Below, in pieces: positions 9,669 to 19,143 of a stretch of 64,000 bases of DNA (position 1 is the stretch's first letter; each line of letters opens with the position of its first letter). The stretch is taken from the NCBI GenBank assembly GCA_013695355.1, contig JACDAQ010000018.1, positions 1-64,000 on the forward strand, in the 5' to 3' direction. The DNA is from Candidatus Protochlamydia sp. Lineage in GTDB: Bacteria > Chlamydiota > Chlamydiia > Chlamydiales > Parachlamydiaceae. A program made the translations under genes and the position numbers. Under the pieces are notes generated by a model. It worked only from the letters and a program-made list of their open reading frames with translations. It did no database searches and was not told the DNA's origin.

Positions 9669-9674
9669 TGGTTG

Positions 9675-10568
9675 CTATTGCCCCAGAACTTCTATTGTAG
9701 CTTGCCTAGTTGCTTGTTGACTGGCCCGATAACTTTTTATTACTGTAGCCATGAAACTACTATCTTGTTGGGCCTCTTCTAATTGCACATTATTTGCACG
9801 AAGACATTCTTCAATTATGGAAATTTGGATAGCTTCTTCCTGAGAATTAATGATCATTGCCTCTCTTAGTACTAATTCTTTTTCTAGCTTTTTAATCCTC
9901 GCTGATAGCGAATAGCAAGAATAACAGAAGGACGTAAGCGACCAAGCTTGGCTATAAAAACGATCCCAAACACTTTTAGATGCATAGGATTCATTTTCAA
10001 TATTTAGCATTGCTTTAAAAACTCGGCACATGCCACGCAATTCTTCATTGGTAGAATGTCTGATCGCATTAGTGTCAGCCCTAACTTCACATATCATTTG
10101 ATAAATATTTTGAGCGACCATAGGAGCTGCAAGCGCCAAGCCTAATGAACTCAAAGATGAGGTTAGGGGAATAATTGCACAGGCAAGTGCCGTAACTGCA
10201 CCAATCTTTGGCAGCGTGACGGGATCATTGTTTATAATATGAGTGAGTTCATGTTTAAGTATTCCTTTAGCTCCCATCCACTCGACTTCACAAAGACCAG
10301 GAGTAAGTTTTATGAACGCAGAGCCTGCCGAATGATTTGCTCCTGACGCTTCCATAGCGGAATTATTCGGACAAGTAATAAAATAGACCTCTTTTGTCAA
10401 TCCGCTATTGTGAATAAAATTTAATTCTTCATTTTTAAATCTTTCCATTAATTTAAAATCTACGCTGGGCTGCCACGTTTCAGGAATTTTAAAATTATTT
10501 CCTTTATAAACCGTTAATGCGTTGGATAGGCAACTGATAAGCGGGGCAACATTTATATAGCTAACCAT
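9675..10568 (-). CDS. M48-like membrane-associated zinc metallopeptidase
   Basis: A 297-residue protein with the gluzincin motif KHELTHIINND (HExxH near residue 106). About 60 residues later CEVRADTNAI supplies the ExxxD third-ligand pattern of M48 (Ste24/HtpX-type) peptidases. Between the two are hydrophobic segments (ALACAIIPLTSSLSSLGLALAAPM), which would place the active site beside a membrane, as in HtpX. The N-terminal region, including KEVYFITCPNNSAMEASGA, fits the usual core before HExxH. The C-terminal third is helical and charged. ATG start. It could be a housekeeping quality-control protease or an accessory peptidase acting on host membranes; the sequence does not decide. Confidence 0.7.
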   Translation of the reverse strand: MVSYINVAPLISCLSNALTVYKGNNFKIPETWQPSVDFKLMERFKNEELNFIHNSGLTKEVYFITCPNNSAMEASGANHSAGSAFIKLTPGLCEVEWMGAKGILKHELTHIINNDPVTLPKIGAVTALACAIIPLTSSLSSLGLALAAPMVAQNIYQMICEVRADTNAIRHSTNEELRGMCRVFKAMLNIENESYASKSVWDRFYSQAWSLTSFCYSCYSLSARIKKLEKELVLREAMIINSQEEAIQISIIEECLRANNVQLEEAQQDSSFMATVIKSYRASQQATRQATIEVLGQ

Positions 10569-10784
10569 TGATTAAAACCTTAATTAATTTAAATTAAATA
10601 ACTTGAAAAGTTATATCTACTAGTAATTTAATAGTCAAATCTTGTTTGATTTTTAACAATTCACTATTTTAAAAAATAGAAAATGAATCTTTTTGTAAAG
10701 AAAAAATAACTCAAAATCGAATAAGAATGGGTTTTCTATAAGACCCAACGTATTAATTCTGTGCTTATCTTTTTTTCATATATA

Positions 10785-12797
10785 TTACCTTAATAGCCTC
10801 AATGCGTTCAGTCCAACGAGGACAGTCCCTCCTTCATGCATAATGACTGCCAGCCATAAGGGGACCCATCCGGCTAGCGCCGGCACAGTAGCAATAATAA
10901 TTGCGCCAGCAGCAATGATCAAATTTTGGCGCACAATTTTTTGTGTGCTGCGCCCTTTTTCCATCAGCCAGTCGAGCTTTTCAAAATTATCCTGCAGCAA
11001 AACGACATCTGCAGCGTCAATGGCTGTATCGCTGCCCATTTTCCCCATGCATATGCCCACACTTGCCCGGGCGAGGGCTGGGGCGTCGTTCACTCCATCC
11101 CCAACCATGGCCAATCCTTCCTCTTGCGAAAGCAAGGTGACATAGTTCAATTTATTTTCGGGACGGAGATCGGCATAAAACTGATCGATCCCGACCTCTT
11201 TGGCAATGCGCCTGGCACTATTTTCATGGTCTCCTGTTAACATCAGCAATTTCCACTTCCCCAATTGCTTTAAGCGGTCGATAGTTTCTCTCGCCCCAGA
11301 CCGCGCCTTATCTTCAAAAGAGAAGATAAAAAGCTCCTTTTCAATCATTAAAACAGATAAAAGCTGTCCTTCATGCTGCAATTCTTCAATTTCAATTTTC
11401 AGGGATTTCTTTTTTTCAGGGGAGAGCTTCTCATAAATGTATACAGGATGCCCCATAAAGACATTCAGGCGGCCGTCAGGAAATTGTACCATGCACTCCA
11501 CTCCATATCCTGGAATAGATTTAAAATCCTCTACCGCGAGGTTCAAGGCTGCGCCATTTTCAGCAGCATATGTGATGACGGCTTTTGCGATGGGGTGGAT
11601 GGCATTTTTTTCTAGGGCATAGGCTGCACCCAAAATATTTTTTTCAGACCAGCCTTCCGAAGGGCCAAAAGGCTTAATTCCGGTACAAATCAAATTTCCA
11701 GTTGTCAACGTTCCGGTCTTATCAAAGGCTATCACGGAACAATTAGCCAGGGCATCCAGAATAACGCCTCCCTTTAACAAAATACCTTGCCGGGCACAGG
11801 CGCTAATGGCGCTTAAGTAGGCAATTGGCAAGGCCAAAATTAGGGCGCAAGGAGAAGCGGCAATTAAAAAAGCCAGGGCACGGTAAAGCGACCCCTCAGT
11901 TCCTAAAAAAGGAAGATCGAGAATGAAATAAAATCCTAAAGCAAAGCAAGCTGATAAGGAGATAATCGAAATGGCATAGCCGCGGCTTAGCTGATCAAAC
12001 CATCGTTGTAGTTTGGGGCGGGCTTCCTGCGCCTGGGTGACTAACTGAATGATTTTTGAGACGGTAGAATCAGCGCTTGTATGGGACACACTCAGCGTCA
12101 GGCTTCCTTCCATATTGCGCGCCCCCGACGGAACCTCATCACCTACTTTCTTCATTACTGGAAGGCTCTCTCCGGTCAAATGCATGAGATTGACCGTAGA
12201 GATTCCTTCTTTGACCAGCCCGTCGAGAGGAACTATTTCTCCGGCTTTTACTAAAATCATTGTTCCGATAGAAATATCTTTGACCGAACGTTCAAACAGA
12301 CGTCCATTTTCATCGATGAGGGTGGCTTTTGTGGGAGAAAGGCGATGCAAATTATTCAAAGACCCCTTTGCTTTTGCCGTGACGGCATCCTCAATCGACC
12401 CCGAGAGGGCGAATAAAACAAGCAACAAAGCCCCCTCCAGACTGCTTCCTATTAGGACCGATGAAAATGCTGCCAGGGTCATTAGAACATCGATATTGAC
12501 GTTAAAATCAACCAGATCTTCAATCGATTCGATCAGGGCAGGGATCCCGGCTAAAAAATAAACGCAAAGAAGCAGTAAATGGGAAACAGACGCCCATTGT
12601 GGAATGAAATTCAAAACAAAAGCCGCCAATAAAAGAAAAGCAGCCAGAATAGATGCTTTAAGGGTTAAATGGGCCGCCACTTTCTTAGAAAAAGGGGTAA
12701 GAAAGGGGCTGGCCGTTTCTTCTCCTATGCCAAAAAATTCATCGAAAATAGTGGGTTTAATCCGTGGAGGGCGTGGAATGGTATAAGATTCGCTCAT
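10785..12797 (-). CDS. P1B-type metal-transporting ATPase, P1B-4-like
   Basis: A 670-residue heavy-metal P-type ATPase. Visible features are the actuator loop HLTGESLPV (about 206-214), the transmembrane metal site SPC at 315-317 (not CPC), the phosphorylation site DKTGTLTTG with Asp359, the nucleotide-domain HP pair in NAIHPIAKAV, and GDGVNDAPALA. There is no N-terminal CxxC metal-binding domain. The last membrane region contains HEGGT (from His654). SPC plus HEGGT is the signature of the P1B-4 group, which exports Fe(II), Co or related ions, so the zntA/cadA label used for the chlamydial orthologue may mislead. The start lies 2 nt after the CCC1/VIT-like gene, so the two form an operon. Confidence 0.93.
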   Translation of the reverse strand: MSESYTIPRPPRIKPTIFDEFFGIGEETASPFLTPFSKKVAAHLTLKASILAAFLLLAAFVLNFIPQWASVSHLLLLCVYFLAGIPALIESIEDLVDFNVNIDVLMTLAAFSSVLIGSSLEGALLLVLFALSGSIEDAVTAKAKGSLNNLHRLSPTKATLIDENGRLFERSVKDISIGTMILVKAGEIVPLDGLVKEGISTVNLMHLTGESLPVMKKVGDEVPSGARNMEGSLTLSVSHTSADSTVSKIIQLVTQAQEARPKLQRWFDQLSRGYAISIISLSACFALGFYFILDLPFLGTEGSLYRALAFLIAASPCALILALPIAYLSAISACARQGILLKGGVILDALANCSVIAFDKTGTLTTGNLICTGIKPFGPSEGWSEKNILGAAYALEKNAIHPIAKAVITYAAENGAALNLAVEDFKSIPGYGVECMVQFPDGRLNVFMGHPVYIYEKLSPEKKKSLKIEIEELQHEGQLLSVLMIEKELFIFSFEDKARSGARETIDRLKQLGKWKLLMLTGDHENSARRIAKEVGIDQFYADLRPENKLNYVTLLSQEEGLAMVGDGVNDAPALARASVGICMGKMGSDTAIDAADVVLLQDNFEKLDWLMEKGRSTQKIVRQNLIIAAGAIIIATVPALAGWVPLWLAVIMHEGGTVLVGLNALRLLR

Positions 12798-12799
12798 AT

Positions 12800-13546
12800 T
12801 TACCTATTTTGAATGGTAAGAAGCAAAAAATAAGCAGCCCCGACAGAAAGAGCCGTAATCGCTAAATTCCAAACCATCGAAGGGATGATGCGATTTTTTT
12901 CCCATTTAGCGGTTAGATAACTGCAAAAAACAATAGTAAAAAATGCTCCGGCGATCATCCCATAAGAGGGCCAGACCCAAAAGAAAAAAAGGAGCAGGCT
13001 GCCTGCTAGAAAAACCCCTAATCCGGCACCCAACGCCTGTAAAAGAGGGTGTTCATAAGTTCCAAGGGACAGGCCTAATTCCTCTTCGACCATGACCTTT
13101 AATAGCCTATTCCCGTCTGCCATTAACACATCTAGCACCTCTTCTAAAAGACGCCCTTCGAAACCTTTTGCTGCATATAAGGCCTTTAGCTCTTCTTTCT
13201 CCTGCATGCGATTATGTTCAATTTCCCACCTTTCTTCCTCCAAAATTCGATGGAGCTTTTCTAAGCGGGCCCATCCAAGGCGGGCGCTTCTCCCCATTTT
13301 CCAAATCATCCATGCAAAAAGAAAGATACAATATCCTGTAAAAAGCTGTCCTATGGGGGATAAGGGAAGGAGAAGGCTTAGCAGCAATAAAAGAGTGACT
13401 GTCTCACGCGCCGCATCGATGCCTGAAGAAAGGGAACCCGGCTGCTCAGTGGCGTGTGTTTCTGCACTATCAATAAGTCCTTTGGCTTGAGCTTCAGCGA
13501 CGTGGGCCACGGCATCTTTACTTTTGAAGTGCGCAGATGGATTCAT
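12800..13546 (-). CDS. CCC1/VIT-like iron/manganese transporter family protein
   Basis: About 248 residues from ATG 13546, preferred because GAGG lies 5 nt upstream; an in-frame TTG at 13567 is the alternative. The N-terminus has HF (residues 6-7 of this form) followed by a polar stretch. A membrane pair follows, then a cytoplasmic helical block KEELKALYAAKGFEGRLLEE with EEELGLSLGTYEHPLLQAL, which closely resembles the metal-collecting loop of VIT1/CCC1 proteins. Three further membrane segments close the protein. It corresponds by position to the chlamydial hypothetical gene next to the metal ATPase (CT728). Coupling with a P1B-4-like ATPase suggests a joint role in Fe/Mn/Co balance. The family call is from pattern only. 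Confidence 0.65.
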   Translation of the reverse strand: MNPSAHFKSKDAVAHVAEAQAKGLIDSAETHATEQPGSLSSGIDAARETVTLLLLLSLLLPLSPIGQLFTGYCIFLFAWMIWKMGRSARLGWARLEKLHRILEEERWEIEHNRMQEKEELKALYAAKGFEGRLLEEVLDVLMADGNRLLKVMVEEELGLSLGTYEHPLLQALGAGLGVFLAGSLLLFFFWVWPSYGMIAGAFFTIVFCSYLTAKWEKNRIIPSMVWNLAITALSVGAAYFLLLTIQNR

Positions 13547-13646
13547 ATAAACCTCATTTATATCCAAAAGATCTTAAGACCATTTTATTGGGAATTTCCT
13601 ATCCATAGCAGGAGCTTTAGCACTCCATCCAATTTTGTGAGATCAT

Positions 13647-13677
13647 TTGGGTATTAAAATAGAATTTACGTTATAAT
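13647..13677 (+). promoter_or_regulatory. Putative sigma-70 type promoter
   Basis: TTGGGT (13647-13652), 19 nt, then a perfect TATAAT (13672-13677) about 105 nt upstream of the rightward gene at 13783. The -10 is strong; the -35 and spacing are weaker. Confidence 0.4.
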
Positions 13678-13782
13678 GGAAATATAGAATAGTGTTTTTT
13701 AGTTATTTCATTGTTAAAGACGCTATTCTATAGGTTTAATCTAAATCCTACTGAGTAAAAAAATGAAAAAAAGGGGAATTGT

Positions 13783-15141
13783 ATGTCAGGATTAGATGCT
13801 AATATAAATGACTTTTCAGCAGCGGTGAATGGACCGTCTTTTATACTGCCGATTCAAACTGCTGATGGTGAGTTTAAATTGAACCCTGCTCTTTCTACGA
13901 TCGAACAAAGTAAGTTGATCGCTTCTTTAATGACCCCTTCTCCTAATGCACCTCTATTATTTCATCCTTCTAATGATGCGAAGCCTTTAGCCGTGGTTGT
14001 TTCAGCCATGGAGAACAATGGTAAGGCTCTGGTTGAATTTTTACGAAGTATGGAAGATATTGAAAATGAAACGATCAATAAAATTTTAGAGAATTGGAAC
14101 AGGAACCTCGAGGAAATAGAGGCCTATGTAAAAAGCCAAAGGGAAAATCCTAATTATCAATACCAGCTTGACGTTAGCATTAAAGGAGACCCAAAGCTTG
14201 GAAATGTGTCTGGGATCCAAAGCCCTATTTCTGCAAATGCTGCAGCTGCTAATCCGTCGGCTGCCAACGAAACGCCTTATGATTTTTTAAATGCAATTAA
14301 TAAATTGAAAATTGATTCTTCCACTTTTGAAAGGGTCCCTAATATAACTCAAGCCAATGAATCGCCCGACATAGATAATCATGCGACCAAAGTGACAATG
14401 TTAGCAGTTTCAATTATTGCGGGTGGATTAGCCCTTACGACAATTGACATTACTCCGACCAGCATTACTTTCAGTAATCCTATGCAACTAGTGGAACGCT
14501 TACAGCCAGTTTTTCCACAAATAAATGTTGAAAATATCATCCCCATGATTAATTTGATGGTTGCTTTGCCGATTTATGGAAATGCTTTGATTGAGGCCAT
14601 AGGCAATAAAAAGGAACGGGAAGGTGAGAACCATCTACCGGCAATTCAAAATTTTGCAGCGAGTGTTTTAAAAATGGTTTCAGACCCCGCTTTTGTAATG
14701 ATGACTTTTGTGAATAAAATGAATGGGGCTGATAAGATGAGCCCCGAGAATAAGGAACAAATGGGGGCTATGTTGAAGCTGATCCTAGCTAGTGTAGCTT
14801 TGAGCCTGCTTTACAGTGCTGATGTGGGCAAGGTGCAAGCGGGGAAATTTTGGGGCATGGAACCACAGGAATTTCGCGATCTTCTCTCTGGCGCGGTTCC
14901 GGAACCCGATCCGGCTATTAAGCAGACAAAGCAACAGATGTTAGTCGCTTCTCTAATCAAGCAGGTGAATGCTCAGCTTGCTATTTTACCTCAGGCACAG
15001 AAAGAGCAAGTGATTGAAACGCTGTTAGCTTATGTAGGAAGCAAGCGTGATCTCGATAAAATGATGGATCCGGTAAAGGTCCTCACTGAAAATATGAATG
15101 CTGAAGATCCGACGAAAAGCATGGATATACAGTCGGTTTAA
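13783..15141 (+). CDS. Hypothetical hydrophobic protein, possible T3SS substrate
   Basis: A 452-residue protein that I do not recognise. The N-terminal third is polar and Ser/Ala/Asn-rich with no signal peptide. There is an Ala-rich linker near 150-165, hydrophobic stretches at about 206-226 (VTMLAVSIIAGGLALTTIDI) and about 345-362 (LKLILASVALSLLYSADVG), and a helical C-terminus with KQTKQQMLVASLIKQVNAQ. A signal-less polar N-terminus followed by two separated hydrophobic regions and a coiled C-terminus resembles hydrophobic translocators of T3SS such as CopB, but I see no specific signature. ATG with AGGGGAAT upstream. It has its own promoter and no operon partners. Confidence 0.65.
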   Translation: MSGLDANINDFSAAVNGPSFILPIQTADGEFKLNPALSTIEQSKLIASLMTPSPNAPLLFHPSNDAKPLAVVVSAMENNGKALVEFLRSMEDIENETINKILENWNRNLEEIEAYVKSQRENPNYQYQLDVSIKGDPKLGNVSGIQSPISANAAAANPSAANETPYDFLNAINKLKIDSSTFERVPNITQANESPDIDNHATKVTMLAVSIIAGGLALTTIDITPTSITFSNPMQLVERLQPVFPQINVENIIPMINLMVALPIYGNALIEAIGNKKEREGENHLPAIQNFAASVLKMVSDPAFVMMTFVNKMNGADKMSPENKEQMGAMLKLILASVALSLLYSADVGKVQAGKFWGMEPQEFRDLLSGAVPEPDPAIKQTKQQMLVASLIKQVNAQLAILPQAQKEQVIETLLAYVGSKRDLDKMMDPVKVLTENMNAEDPTKSMDIQSV

Positions 15142-15521
15142 AAGGAATTTAATTTAACGATTAAACGCCCGAAGGCAGCTAAGAAGAACTGTAACTTAGC
15201 GCCTTCAAGCGTGGCATAAAGAGAGATAGCGAAATAATGAAATTGATTAACATGAATCGGATAATCGTTATTGTTCATGTTCATTTGACAATACTTTTAA
15301 CTTCTGTTTCTCTTTTTAAGACTAATTAGTGAAGCCTAGAAACGCTAAAATCACTTCTATTACTTAAGGAAATTTTACCTTTCTTTTTTAAATTTATCAC
15401 ATAATATTTTTTCAAATTTAACATTTGTGATAGGGAAAGTTCGGACAGTTTTTTGAGTTGCTTTTATGTCTGTTTCATTTTAAATTAAGCTTATAACCGA
15501 TTCAAACCTTAAGGGCTAGGA
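15142..15521. other. Intergenic region with one imperfect hairpin
   Basis: This 380-nt AT-rich gap holds an imperfect hairpin near 15163-15215 (GCTAAG paired with CTTAGC, flanked by CGCCCGAAGGC against GCCTTCAAGCG), which could end transcription of the upstream gene although no T-tract follows. I see nothing else in it. Confidence 0.35.
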
Positions 15522-16511
15522 ATGGAAATTTATAGAAGTAATTTTCCTGCTGAATGTATTTTCAAAATTAATAAAAATCTATCAACGATTAAAAATTTTC
15601 TAGATAAAAGAATTATTGCTATAGCAATAATTTCATTTGGTATTTTAGCTGCCTGCTATGGCGCATTTAAATATAGTAGAAAAAAGTTGGCTTCACCAAG
15701 CGTAGAGTTATTTCAAAATAGAACTATAGAGTCGACCAGTTCAACAATAGTAAGTCCAGCTTTGAATTTTATAGAATCTGAAGACATTCCTATGACCCCA
15801 TTCAATTTAAAATGCATAGATAATTTAAGTGATGTAAATTCAATCGATTTCGATTCTTTAAATCATTCACTCGCGTTACAACCTGAAATTTTGAATGAAA
15901 AATCATTGGGAGACTTTGCAAATGTTTATTATAAGAATGTTGAAAATTTAGAAGAAGCAGAAATAATTTTGCTTGGAGAAAGGCATGATCTTTTAAAACA
16001 TAAGTTTTTAGAAGCAGCTTTTTTACAAGAATTTGGTAAAGAAAATGACGTCCTTTTTTTAGAGGGATTTGAATACAAAGACGGAATTGAAAGATCAAGT
16101 GAATATCCCTATTTTCATTTTAATTTTCCTATTACTAAAAAATATCAAGTAAATGGATGGGAAAAAAATCTTTTGCTTCTTGAACAAATGATTCAATGTT
16201 CTAAGGATGCTAAAAAAATGAAAATTGAAGTTTTAAATCAAACGAAAAAACATGAATTAAATGAAGAAAACTATTTAGATGAATTGAATTTGAAAATTGA
16301 TGCAATCATTCAAGAAAACTTTGCTAATAAGCAAGAAAGAGATGGATTTTTGATCTCATGTATTCTAAAAGCTTCTAGAGAGCATCCCAACAAAAAAATC
16401 TTTGCAGTATGTGGTAGAGGACATATATTAGGTGATATTCCGCAAGGATTTAATGTTTTTGATCATCTTCCTTCAGATGTAAAATGCGTAGCAATCATTT
16501 TTAAAGATTAA
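15522..16511 (+). CDS. ChaN/Tiki (TraB)-superfamily-like membrane-anchored protein
   Basis: A 329-residue protein. Residues about 30-50 (IIAIAIISFGILAACYGAFKY) form one membrane anchor after a short cytoplasmic segment. The folded domain has LLGERHDLLKH near residue 152, a GxxH pair, and VCGRGHILGDIP near the C-terminus, a second GxxH. Paired GxxH motifs with LFLEGFEY between are the pattern of the ChaN/EreA/Tiki-TraB superfamily, whose members bind haem or act as metallohydrolases. The assignment rests on these motifs alone. AT-rich composition and its isolated place next to an insertion sequence suggest an accessory gene, perhaps acquired. ATG start, AGGGCTAGG upstream. Confidence 0.55.
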   Translation: MEIYRSNFPAECIFKINKNLSTIKNFLDKRIIAIAIISFGILAACYGAFKYSRKKLASPSVELFQNRTIESTSSTIVSPALNFIESEDIPMTPFNLKCIDNLSDVNSIDFDSLNHSLALQPEILNEKSLGDFANVYYKNVENLEEAEIILLGERHDLLKHKFLEAAFLQEFGKENDVLFLEGFEYKDGIERSSEYPYFHFNFPITKKYQVNGWEKNLLLLEQMIQCSKDAKKMKIEVLNQTKKHELNEENYLDELNLKIDAIIQENFANKQERDGFLISCILKASREHPNKKIFAVCGRGHILGDIPQGFNVFDHLPSDVKCVAIIFKD

Positions 16512-16797
16512 TGCAATTATCCAAGTTTTTATCTCTTTAATTCCAAATTTTTCTTTTCCTTAATTTTAACCTATATTTTGATAAAATCCGTTTATGGGGA
16601 TGCTTCCTTCTCTCCTTACATATAATACGATGATATCGAGCTAATTTTAACAAACACATATTTCTTTGAATAAAATTATTATTATTTTCTTATTCTTTAT
16701 AATGCACCATTGTTTGATTAGAGCTGACAAGTTTATCTTTCCTTCATATTATATCTGAAATTGAGGCTATTCATTTAATATTGGTCAATTTTTTTGA

Positions 16798-18033
16798 CAG
16801 GGAAATTGCATAAAGAAATAATTTGACATGCATAAAGTAAATTTTGAATGCTTTACCTCCAAAAGTTGGAGGTTTGTAATGGTAGTTCAAAATTTACAAG
16901 AGACGTCAATTATGCTTAGTTTTTCAATTCTTCCTGATCCCAGAAAAAAATAGAAATCAATGCTATTCACTTTCTGATATCGTAACAGTTGCAATACTTG
17001 GAGTACTTTGTGGCGCAGATGATTGGTAGAAATCAGTCTATGGGCACAAGGTAATCAAGAATGGTTGCACCAATATGGAATATGCTCAAATGGAGACCCT
17101 TCGCATGATACGTTTAGCCGTTTTTTTCGTTTTGTTGATCCGGTTGCGTTTGAGAAATGTTTTATTTTATGAACTCAGCAAATAGCTAAAACTTTAGGAG
17201 GCATTATTGCCTTAGATGGGAAGACTATTTGTAAGTCAGCAGATGGAGATGAAAAAGCAATTCATCTGGTCACCGCTTTTTCTGTAGAGAATGGATTGAT
17301 TTTAGGGCAGCTTGCAACAGAGCCTAAATCGAATGAAATTACAGCCTTTCCTCTCTTACTCCAATTGCTAGATCTAAAGGAAGCAATTATTACTATTGAT
17401 GCAGCAGGATGCCAGAAAAATATTGCTTCCCAGATTCGAGATCAAGGTGGAAATTATGTTTTAGCTCTTAAAGGTAACCAAGCTGGCTTGCATGCAGAGG
17501 CTGAAAACTTTTTTAAGCAAGCATTGGAAGTAGAGCCAAAAGATGCAGATTGCGACTATTACCTTAGTGAGGAAAAATCAAGAGATCGAATAGAAAAAAG
17601 AGAAGTCTGGTCAACTTCAAATTGAGATTGGTTGCCTCAAAAGAATGAGTGGAAGGATTTGGCGAGTCTTGCCTGTTTAAAAAGCACACGAATTATCAAA
17701 GATAAGGAAACAGTAGAATTTAGGTACTATATCTCAAGCTTAATATCAGATGCCTGGAAGCTTGGAAAAGCAATTAGAGGTCACTGGGCAATAGAGAATA
17801 AAGTCCATTGGCAACTCGAAGTCTCATACAGCGAGGATGATTGTAAGATACGCTAAGATAATGGAGCTGAAAATTTTTCTGTTCTTCGAAGAGCCACTTA
17901 AATTTATTAAAATGCGATAAGAAAACAAAAGCAGGGATAAAAAATAAAAGATCAAAAGCTGGCTGGAATAAAGCCTATATGCTTGAAATTCTTAACATGA
18001 AATGTTAAGAAATTTCTTCATGCAATTTCCCTG
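16798..18033 (+). mobile_element. ISAs1-family-like insertion sequence (1236 bp), inactive
   Basis: Bounded by 22-base terminal inverted repeats (16798-16819 and 18012-18033) that differ at one position. The sequence immediately outside both ends is the same 10-base ATTTTTTTGA (16788-16797 and 18034-18043), a perfect target-site duplication of the length known for ISAs1 elements. The interior encodes a broken transposase. The ends therefore define a complete single insertion whose transposase has decayed. Confidence 0.88.
16879..17900 (+). pseudogene. Broken ISAs1-type (H-repeat/YhhI-like) DDE transposase
   Basis: Joining frames gives a recognisable ISAs1 transposase: IPDPRKK, then YSLSDIVTVAILGVLCGADDW, shown as landmarks, NGDPSHDTFSRFF, IIALDGKTICKSADG, the DDE-region LALKGNQAGLH and finally GHWAIENKVHWQLEVSYSED with DNGAENFSVLRR. 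It carries at least two frameshifts (an A-run near 16945 and a lost base near 17027) and four in-frame stops: TGA near 17168 in place of a Trp, TGA near 17623, TAA near 17854, and one at the very end of the match. No active enzyme can be made. Members of the family cut and paste the surrounding element. Confidence 0.88.
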
Positions 18034-18406
18034 ATTTTTTTGATTAGTTATCTTTAGTGCTAATATAAAGCATATTTATAGTTATTCCTTAATCTCTTAC
18101 ACCAAAAACCCCTCCCCTTACTTTTTTAGCTTATTCTATATTAATTTGGTTTACTATTCTCCAAAGCTTGTCAACCATTGCATTCGTTTGTCTTGAATTT
18201 TTTCATGTGTCATAAACTTTAATTTTTATTTGTATTTATTGGCCGATTAGTTATGAGAAGAAATTACTGTGATCAAGCAAATCCTAATAAGGAAAGACTT
18301 ATAGTTAACATATAAACTATTTTATTTATCAATAAACTTGTTAAATTTATGATAAATTCATAATATCTTAACTGACCATTAACAATTTTTCTTAAAGGAG
18401 AAAAAA
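18034..18406. other. AT-rich intergenic region
   Basis: Apart from the right copy of the IS target duplication at 18034-18043, this 373-nt gap shows only AT-rich sequence that must hold the promoter and leader of the next gene. I see no convincing -35/-10 pair and no RNA structure. Confidence 0.4.
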
Positions 18407-19027
18407 ATGCACTTAGTTCAAAATCAAATCAACTATAACTTACCTACCGGCCAAAGGCCTGCATTAAACCATGATGAACCCCAAGAACCAAATGTAGGTG
18501 CTATTATTGGAAGAATGGATGCCTTTGAACATATTATTAATATTATAATCGAGCAAGGAGAGGGTGTAGCAAACCGTTTAAACCAAAACATAAGAGTGTT
18601 GAATGGAAGAGTTAATCAACTTCAACAAAATAATTTAGAATTGCAAAATCAGCTCTCAGCTCTTGAGTATGAACTTGATAAAACCGAGACGGAAAGAAAT
18701 AGAAGTGAGTACTATTCTTACATGAATGAAAGTGCAACTACAGTAAGAGCAATTGGATTAGCAGGTGGCGCGGCTATTGGTTTAGCATGTCCGCCAATGC
18801 TTCCTTTCTATGCAGTAGGAATGGGGATATTAAAATACACTGCTCCAAAATTTACAGATTTAAATTATTTTAAAGAATGTGAAGATAAATATTTAGAAGA
18901 GCATCCAGACTGTCTAAAATCTGAAGCTTTTGCATATGCAAGGCAAAAAATGAATGAGGCTTATAGTGCTAGTCAAAATGAAAATGAGTGCGGGGATGCT
19001 TATTCTGGAGTTGATCATTCAATTTAG
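18407..19027 (+). CDS. Hypothetical coiled-coil protein with hydrophobic hairpin
   Basis: A 206-residue protein of unknown function. Residues about 45-105 form a long predicted coiled coil (VNQLQQNNLELQNQLSALE). A hydrophobic, Gly/Pro-rich stretch follows at about 118-145 (AIGLAGGAAIGLACPPMLPF), then a short charged tail with several Cys. No signal peptide. The start is supported by AAAGGAG 7 nt upstream. A coiled coil next to a membrane hairpin is common in chlamydial inclusion-membrane proteins; this is inference from composition. It is monocistronic and followed by a T-rich hairpin. Confidence 0.65.
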   Translation: MHLVQNQINYNLPTGQRPALNHDEPQEPNVGAIIGRMDAFEHIINIIIEQGEGVANRLNQNIRVLNGRVNQLQQNNLELQNQLSALEYELDKTETERNRSEYYSYMNESATTVRAIGLAGGAAIGLACPPMLPFYAVGMGILKYTAPKFTDLNYFKECEDKYLEEHPDCLKSEAFAYARQKMNEAYSASQNENECGDAYSGVDHSI

Positions 19028-19048
19028 TAATGAATTTTAGTATTTAAC

Positions 19049-19076
19049 AAAAAGAGGTTTTACAGCCCCCTTTTTT
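19049..19076 (+). terminator. Probable intrinsic terminator
   Basis: AAAAAGAGG and CCCCCTTTTTT flank a short loop and are followed by a T-run on the plus strand, 22 nt beyond the stop codon. The stem has a mismatch but position and T-tract support termination. Confidence 0.5.
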
Positions 19077-19143
19077 ATTGCAGATTGGAAATTTCCTCGT
19101 TTCTCATATTATCTTCTCAATTATCAGCTCAAAAGTTATTTGT

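Noticed and set aside
17168-17625. In-frame TGA codons in the transposase as a sign of stop-codon recoding to Trp
   Set aside because: Other interruptions are TAA and frameshifts, and all other genes in the window use normal stops; simple decay explains it.
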